Shown: in pieces, positions 1-6,700 of the stretch
Layout: every line of letters starts with the position of its first letter
Numbering within the stretch: position 1 is the first letter of the stretch
From: JAEZFI01 sp044508215
GTDB lineage: Bacteria > Actinomycetota > Acidimicrobiia > Acidimicrobiales > Microtrichaceae
Reading direction: 5' to 3'
Length of the DNA: 14,301 bases
NCBI GenBank assembly: GCA_044508215.1
Contig: JBIQID010000082.1
Location: 1 to 14,301, forward strand
The notes under the pieces: generated by a model
Told to the model about the DNA's origin: nothing
Database searches by the model: none
Seen by the model: only the letters and a program-made list of their open reading frames with translations
Translations under genes and position numbers: made by a program

Positions 1-502
1 TGTGGCCGCCGTCGGCGTCGAGTTGGTTGACGATGTGGCCGACGTCGGCCTTCCAGGCGTCGAACGAGACGCAGCCGTTGCGGAGGACCAGCAGTTCGCT
101 CTCGATCTCGCGGATGTCGTCGACGATGCGGGGGTTCGCAGCCCGTGACATGACGTGTGCGTGGTGGACGTTGATCTCGCCGCGTTCGAGGGCGGCTGCG
201 GTCTCGGGCAGGGTGGCGTGGAGCTTCTTCGCGAGGCCCACCCGGCTGGCCGCGACACCGTGAGGAAGATCGGCCTCGCGTGCGAGCCAGCGTGCGGTGG
301 GGAGCCCGAAGCGGGCGTCGGTGGTGCCGTCCCGATCCAACTGCGCCAGCACGCGGGTGCGGGTGGCGTCCACGAAGCGCTGCAACCGCTCGAGGCCCGA
401 CGCGACCTCCATCAGCTCGTCGCCCGACACCGCAGCAACATCGGCGCCTACAGCCTCGGCCATCGCCTCGATCAGTTCGGGAAGAGATGCCGCGTCGAAC
501 AC
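1..502 (-). CDS. DUF222 / 13E12-repeat family protein, N-terminal part (cut by left edge)
   Basis: The minus strand is open from a GTG at 502-500 to the window edge and encodes 167 residues. The protein starts MFDAASLPELIEAMAEAVGA. It contains the DUF222 pattern: a helix with LERLQRFVDATRTRVLAQLD (about residues 37-56), then G-LPTARWLAREADLP (67-80), a helix with SRVGLAKKLHATLPETAAAL (86-105), GEINVHHAHVMSRA (108-121), and a further helical stretch to the edge. Proteins of this family usually carry a C-terminal HNH nuclease domain, which would lie outside the window, so nuclease function cannot be confirmed here. The family is abundant and often multicopy in actinobacterial genomes, and its cellular role is poorly known. 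I chose the GTG at 502 because a -10-like TAGTGT lies 7 nt upstream, which suggests a leaderless transcript. An in-frame GTG at 532 is the alternative start. The gene is divergent from fas and I see no functional link between them. Confidence 0.85.
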   Translation of the reverse strand, partial: MFDAASLPELIEAMAEAVGADVAAVSGDELMEVASGLERLQRFVDATRTRVLAQLDRDGTTDARFGLPTARWLAREADLPHGVAASRVGLAKKLHATLPETAAALERGEINVHHAHVMSRAANPRIVDDIREIESELLVLRNGCVSFDAWKADVGHIVNQLDADGGH

Positions 503-509
503 GTGTACG

Positions 510-537
510 ACACTAGAGGCACCGTGTGACACTCCAA
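510..537 (-). promoter_or_regulatory. Candidate leaderless promoter of the DUF222 gene
   Basis: Read on the minus strand, TTGGAG (537-532) is followed after 16 nt by TAGTGT (515-510), and the GTG start codon at 502 comes 7 nt later. This is the spacing expected when transcription begins at the start codon itself. No Shine-Dalgarno sequence precedes the GTG, which fits a leaderless mRNA. The spacer contains the odd palindrome GTGT-G-ACAC (524-532), overlapping the edge of the -35 element, and could be an operator. This is a pattern match only; the -35 match is partial. Confidence 0.5.
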
Positions 538-577
538 GGCCGCGAAACCACCGAAAACGACACCCACCGCGCGTGAA

Positions 578-590
578 GTCCGTCACGGAC
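578..590. promoter_or_regulatory. 13-bp inverted repeat, candidate operator upstream of fas
   Basis: GTCCGT and ACGGAC are perfect 6-bp arms around a single C. The site lies 177 bp upstream of the fas start and 76 bp upstream of the DUF222 start, so it could serve either gene. The short spacing suits a homodimeric regulator such as a TetR-family protein, but no partner is shown by the sequence. In GC-rich DNA a repeat of this size can also occur by chance. Confidence 0.3.
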
Positions 591-766
591 CCCGAACGCC
601 GACAGAGGCAGGTGCCCAACCCGCACGTGGACGGGCCGGTCAGGGTGGCCGACGTCTCGACCTGATCGTGCCACCGCCGGCTGGATGCGAGCTTTTCCTC
701 ATGTTCACGTAACCCGACACCCCTCACCCGGGTCGGACCACGGTCGCCGATTGTGAGGGAGTCGTC

Positions 767-3700
767 ATGTTTGCCGAGAAGGGCTCGTTGCTCGCCGAGC
801 TTCAGGAGGGGCGGGCGCGTGGCGTGCTGACCTTCGGGGGACAGGACCCGGAGTGGAGGGAGGGCCTCCTTCGGACACTGGCCGGACGCCCGGAGGTGGA
901 GCACTGGTGCCGTGAGGTCCTCGCCGCCTTCAACGATCGGATCTGCACCGACCCCTCGCTCGCGCCGAGCCTGGCCCTGATGGAGCCGGCACCTTCCCGG
1001 TGGCTGGACGAGGTGGACGGCGACCCGGGCCAGGACCGGACCCCGTGGCACCAGGCACCATCGGTGTGCCTCCCCGGCACCGCGCTCGCCGAGCTGGCCG
1101 CCGCGCGGGCGCTCGAGCCGAGCGGTCTCGCCCCGGGGCGGGGCATCGACCTCGTCGCCGGCCACAGCTCCGGCCTGATCGTTGCCTGGCTCGTCGCCCG
1201 CCATGGGGCCACCCCGTCCGTCGACGCGGCCGTGGACGTGCTCCTGGTCCTGGCCGTCTCGGGCGACGTCGCGGCGACGCACCCCTGGGCCCGCTCTCCT
1301 CGTGGCGACGCGTCCCTCGGTCCGATGGTGGCGGTTCGTGGCGTGACCGAGCCGGCGCTGCGGTCGCTGCTCGACGTCCACGCGCAGGGCTCGGGCGGCG
1401 GACCGGACATCCGCATCGCGCTCCAGAACGCCTGGGACCGATTCGTGGTCTGCGGACCGCCCGATCGGCTGGCGGCGTGGGAGCGATCGGTCGCCGAACA
1501 CCCCACCCTCCGCACCGAAGCCCTGCGTTCCCACGCCCCGTTCCACCACGACGCCGTCGCGCCGATCGCCGCCGAGGTGCTCGCCAGCGCACAGGCCGCC
1601 GGCGTGCGATGCAACGGGCCACTGCAGGCCCCGTTGCTCGATCCGGCCGAGCCGGTCGATCCGGCCACGGCTCCGCCGACCGGGACCGGCTGGTACGACG
1701 ACGCGCTGGAGCCGCTCGTCCGGTCGATGCTCGTCCGCCCCGTCAGGTGGGCGGACAGCGTCGCCTTCGCCGCCGAAGCCGCCGGAGGGGCGGTCCCCCT
1801 CGTCGTGGTGGACGCGGGCCCCTCCGTGGCGGTGGCCCGAATGACCGAGCGCAGCCTCCGGGGTCGGGGTGTTCACGTCCTCGCGCTCGGCGCCCACGAC
1901 GACGTACGTGCCCTCACGCTCGCCGGGGAACGACCGCCCGAACCCCTCCGGTACCGCGACTTCGCCCCCAGCGTGCGCACGACGTCCGACGGCGTCCGGC
2001 GGATCGTGACCCGCCACACCCGATGGAGCGGACGGTCACCGCTCGTGCTGGCCGGGATGACCCCCACCACCGTCGACGTGGGCATCGTCGCGGCGGCGGC
2101 CAACGCGGGGCACGTCGCCGAGCTCGCGGGCGGTGGCCAGACCAGCGCCGCCATCCTGAACGAGCGGCTGGATGAGCTCACCGAATGCCTCGACGAGGGC
2201 ATCGAGGTCGTCTTCAACGCGCTGCACCTCGACCCCTACCTCTGGGACCTCCACCTCGGTCGACAGCGGGGCGTGCAGCGGGCGCGCGCTGAGGGCGCGC
2301 CGATCTGCGGGGTCACGGTCTCGGCCGGCATCCCCGATCGTGACGACGCCGTGCGCCTCCTCGACGAGCTGAACGAGGCCGGCATGTGGCTCAACGCCTT
2401 CAAGCCCGGCGACGCGGCGAGCGTCGAGCGCGTCCTCGCCATCGCTGACGCCACCGGCCACCGCGTGTGGCTCCACCTCGAAGGGGGCCTCGCCGGCGGG
2501 CACCACGGCTGGAGCGACCTCGAACAGGTCCTCATCGCGACCTACCACGACATCCGCAGCCGACCGAACGTGGCGCTGGTGGTCGGTGGCGGTGTCGGCA
2601 CCGCTGATCGAGTGAGGGCCCTGCTCGACGGCAGCTGGGCGCGACGGCACGCAGGCCTCGACATGCCCGTCGACGGGGTGCTCGTCGGCACCGTGGCGAT
2701 GGCAACCGCCGAGTCGACCGCCTCGCGCCCTGTGAAGCAGGCGTTGGCAGCAACCGCGGGCGCGCCGGGCGCGGTGGCGGCGGGCGAGCGGCGGGGTGGG
2801 GTCACCTCTGGCCGTTCCGGGCTCGGCGCCGACATCCACTACCTCGACAACCATGCGTCGAGGGTCGCGGCGCTCCTCGACGAGGTGGCCGGTGATGCGG
2901 GTGCGATCGCCGAGCGCCATGACGAGATCGCAGAGGCACTCGCCGGCACCGCGAAGCCCTGGTTCGGCGAGGTGACGCACATGACGTACGCCCAGGCGCT
3001 GGCACGGTTCGTCGAGCTATGCGCGCTGGGCCGTGGAGGTCGCTACGAGGACGGCGCGTGGTTGGACGTCACCCACCGACAGCTCTTCGCTGCGCTGTTG
3101 CATCGGTGGGAAGCCCGGTGCAGCGACGCCGACGAGGGGGACGTCACGTCGATCTACTCGGGGCTCGACGACCTCGACGATCCGACGAAGGCCGTCGAGC
3201 GGTTCGTCCTCGCCTACCCGATCGCCGAGCACGCCGAGGTGGAGCCCACCGACGCAGCTCACCTCCTCGGTCTGTGCGACCGGCCCGGCAAGCCCGTCCC
3301 GTTCGTCGCAGCCATCGATGGCGAGGTCCGACGTCGCTACCTGGCGGACTCGCTCTGGTACGCCCACGACGACCGCTGGAACGCCGAGCAGGTGCTGGTG
3401 ATCCCGGGCCCGGTCGCCGTCGCCGGCATCACGGAGGTCGACGAGCCGGTGGCCGAGCTGCTCGCCCGACTCTCACACGACGCCCTCGACCGGATCGACG
3501 TGGCGGCACCGCCCGAGCCGTCCTGCGTGGAGGTCGTCGCGTCGCTGCCCAGCGTGCACACCTCCGTCGGAGCGTCGATCGCGTCCCCGGTCCGACGCAT
3601 GGGGGCGGGCGCAACCTGGGAGCGCGTCGAGCGCGACGGCCGGGTCGAGGCCCGCTGCCGGGTCGGCGACGAGACGCTCACGCTCAGGGGCCCGTGCACC

Positions 3701-6700
3701 CCGACAGGTCCGGTCGAGGTCCAGCTCACCTGGCCCGCGCTGGCGGGCCTCGACGCCGACGGCAGCTGCTCCTTCAGGATCGACGTGCTGCAACGGGCGG
3801 ACGTGCCCATCGCGTTGCTGAACGAGCGCTCGCTGCAGGACTGCCAGCGGCACCTGATGGACGTCGTCGTGACCGGGGCGATCCGTGCCCGCCAGGGCGC
3901 CGGTGGTTCGCGCCCGCGGGTGCGATCCGGGGACGCGGGCATGACGGGCGTCTGGCCGGAGGTGTTCGGCCTCCTCGAGTCAGCGGGCGGCGCCGACGCC
4001 CTGGTCCGGCTCGTCCACGCCGGGCACCGCACCACGGTGGTGGACGCGCAGCGGCTGTCCGACGCGACGATCACCGCCCGCCAGGGAGAGGCAGGTCGGG
4101 AGCTGCGGACCGACGTCACGGTCGACGGCGTCCGCCACCGCGACGTGTTCCTGGTCCGGCGGGCTCCCGGCGATCCAGCGGCCGAACCGGCCGACCCCGC
4201 TGCACCGGCGTCGAGCTCGGAGGACGACCAGCTGCCGGTCGTCGAGACGCCGCGGCGGGTGTTCGCGCGGCGGACCCACCGGGCCCCCGGAAGGTCCGAC
4301 GCCTTCGCCGCCCTCACCGGCGATGCCAACCCCTTGCACCGCAGCGACCTCGTCGCCCGGCTCGCTGGCCTCGACGGCCGGATCGTGCACGGGATGTGGA
4401 CCAGCGAGGCGGCTCGCGCCACCGTCGTGGAGGACGTCCTCGACGGTCGGGCGGACCGGCTCGTCGACTGGGACCTGCGCTTCCTCGACGTGGTGGCCCC
4501 CGGCGTGGACGTCGCCGTGGAGGTCACCCGGAGCGGAGCGGTGGGAGGCCGGCTGCGCCTCGACGTGGATGTCCGCTGCGGCGACCGCACCGTCGCCGCT
4601 GGCACCGCCCTCATCGCAGCGCCGACCACCGCCTACGTCTTCCCCGGGCAGGGGATCCAGCAGCGCGGGATGGGCGCCGCGGCCCGAGGGCGCTCGCAGG
4701 CGGCCGCGGAGGTGTGGGCCGCAGCGGAAGACCTGTGCCGCCGGGAGCTGGGGTTCTCGCTGATCGAGGTCGTCGACGCCAACCCCACCGAGCTGGAGGT
4801 CCGCGGACCTGGTGGTGCCACCGTCCACCGCCACCCGAGCGGCGTCCTCCACCTCACCCAGTTCACGCAGGTGGCGATGGCGACCCTCGCTGCGTCGCAG
4901 GTCGCCGAGCTCCGGGAGGCCGGCGTCTTCGACGAGACGGCGGTGCTGGCGGGGCACTCGGTCGGTGAGTACAACGCCCTCGCCGCCATCGGCGGGGTGC
5001 TGCCGCTGGAGGCGGTGCTCCGCCTCGTGTGGGCGAGGGGCAGCGCGATGCACGACCTGGTCCCTCGCGACGCCGAGGGGGCCTCGGGCTACCGGCTCGC
5101 CGCGATCCGTCCCCACCTCGCCGGCCTCGACGCCGATGCGGCGTTCGGCCTGGTGGATGCGGTGGCAGCGGAGACCGGCGAGCTCTGCGAGGTGGTCAAC
5201 CACAACCTGCGCCACCGCCAGTACGCGGTGGCCGGCACCACGAGGGCACTCGAGGAGCTGCAGCGGCGGCTGGGCCCGGGCGCCACACCGGGGCGCGCGC
5301 CGTACCTGGAGGTCCCCGGGATCGACGTGCCGTTCCACTCCCGCGCCCTCGCGCCGGGGGTCGCCGCGTTCAGGGAGCACCTCGACCGCGCCCTCCCGGA
5401 GGAGGTCGACCCGGCGCGCCTGGTGGGCCGCTACGTCCCCAACCTCCATCCGGAGCCGTTCTCGCTGTCGCGTGCCTACGTGGAGGCGGTGCAGCGAGCG
5501 TGCGGTGGGCAGGCGTGCGTGGACCTGCTGGACCGCTGGGACGACCACGAGCAGCGACCCGGCCGCCTGGCCCGGGAACTGCTCGTGGAGCTGCTCGCCT
5601 GGCAGTTCGCGTCGCCGGTCCGCTGGATCGAGACCACCGACGTCCTGTTGGGGGAGGGTGGCCTCGGCGTCGAGCGGGTCGTCGAGGTGGGCGTCGGTGC
5701 TGCGCCGACGCTCACGAACCTGACGAAGGCGGCGGTTGCCGCCGAGGGCTGGTCCTGCCAGGTGCTCCACGTGGACCTCGACGAGCTGGAGGTCTTCCAG
5801 CGTGACGAACCGGTCGAGGAGGTCGTCCCCGACCCCACGCCGACCGACGAGGACGACGCGCCGGGTGGCCCGTCGACCCGAGCCGAGGACGCACGGGCGG
5901 ACTCGTCGCGGACTGAGAGCGCTCGGGACGGGCGTCCGGAGGACGCGCCCGTGGCGCTGGCCGACGCCGTGCGAGCCCTGCTGTGCTTCAGCGCCGGCGT
6001 CCGGCTCGACCAGCTGGGCGACGACTCGATCGAGCAGCTGGTCGACGGCGCGTCATCGCGCCGGAACCAGGTGCTCATGGACCTCGGCAAGGAGCTGGGG
6101 CTGGGAAGCGTCGACGGCGCGCACGAGGTGCCGCTGCCGGAGCTGCTCGAACGGCTGGTGCCGCTGGCTCGTGGGCACCGCCACCCCGGTCCGGTCCTCG
6201 CGGCGATGGTCGACGGCGGGGTCGCGGCCGCGGCCGGCCGGCTCGCCACGTCGCCCGCCAAGCTGCTGGAGCGGGTCACCACCACCTGGGGCCTCGGTCC
6301 AGGTTGGGTGGAGCGGTGCCGCCTGGAGCTGGCGCTCGGCACCCGTGACGGAGCGAGTCGTCGCGGCGGCAACCTGCGCACGCTGAGCGCGGCGACGGCT
6401 GAGGAACTGGTCGACGAGGCGCTCGCAGCGGTGGCGGCCCGCCTCGGGGTGACACTGGCGCGACCGGCAGCCGAGGAGCGCGGCGCGACCCTCGGCGGCG
6501 CGGCGGTCGACGACCTGGTGCAGGGGGTCGCGACGGCGATCGGCGAGGCGTCCTCTGCGGCCATCGCCGCGCTGAGCGCCACCACCGGCGTCGAGCTGGA
6601 CGCCGGGGCGAAGGTCGATCGGACGGCTGACGTGACCACCACGAAGCGCCTCGCGGCCCTCGAGGCGGAGCACGGCGCCGACCGTGCGGAGCAGGTGGCG

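Larger units (their letters stand above)
503..766. other. Divergent intergenic region between the DUF222 gene and fas
   Basis: This 264-bp spacer holds the DUF222 promoter at its left end and must hold the fas operon promoter. I could not identify a convincing -35/-10 pair reading towards fas. Short symmetric elements are present: GTGTGACAC (524-532), GTCCGT-C-ACGGAC (578-590), ACCCGGGT (726-733) and a CCGAC/GTCGG pair with a 13-nt spacer ending at 735. The fas ribosome-binding site GAGGGAG (755-761) ends 5 nt before ATG 767. The plus-strand reading frames crossing 27-665 are antisense to the DUF222 gene and show no recognisable domain. Confidence 0.6.

Noticed and set aside
155..529. 124-residue plus-strand frame near the left edge
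   Set aside because: The minus strand of the same region translates to a clear DUF222 domain without stops, so this frame is its shadow.
726..735. ACCCGGGT palindrome and CCGAC/GTCGG pair near the fas start as an operator
   Set aside because: They are short, consist mostly of G and C, and are likely by chance in this composition. Recorded only in the intergenic entry.
3019..4968. 649-residue plus-strand frame inside fas, and similar +1/+2 frames at 1000-2175 and 8977-9690
   Set aside because: Arg/Gly/Pro-rich shadow translations overlapping the true frame. Only the 9691-10128 part of the last one is a real gene (acpS).
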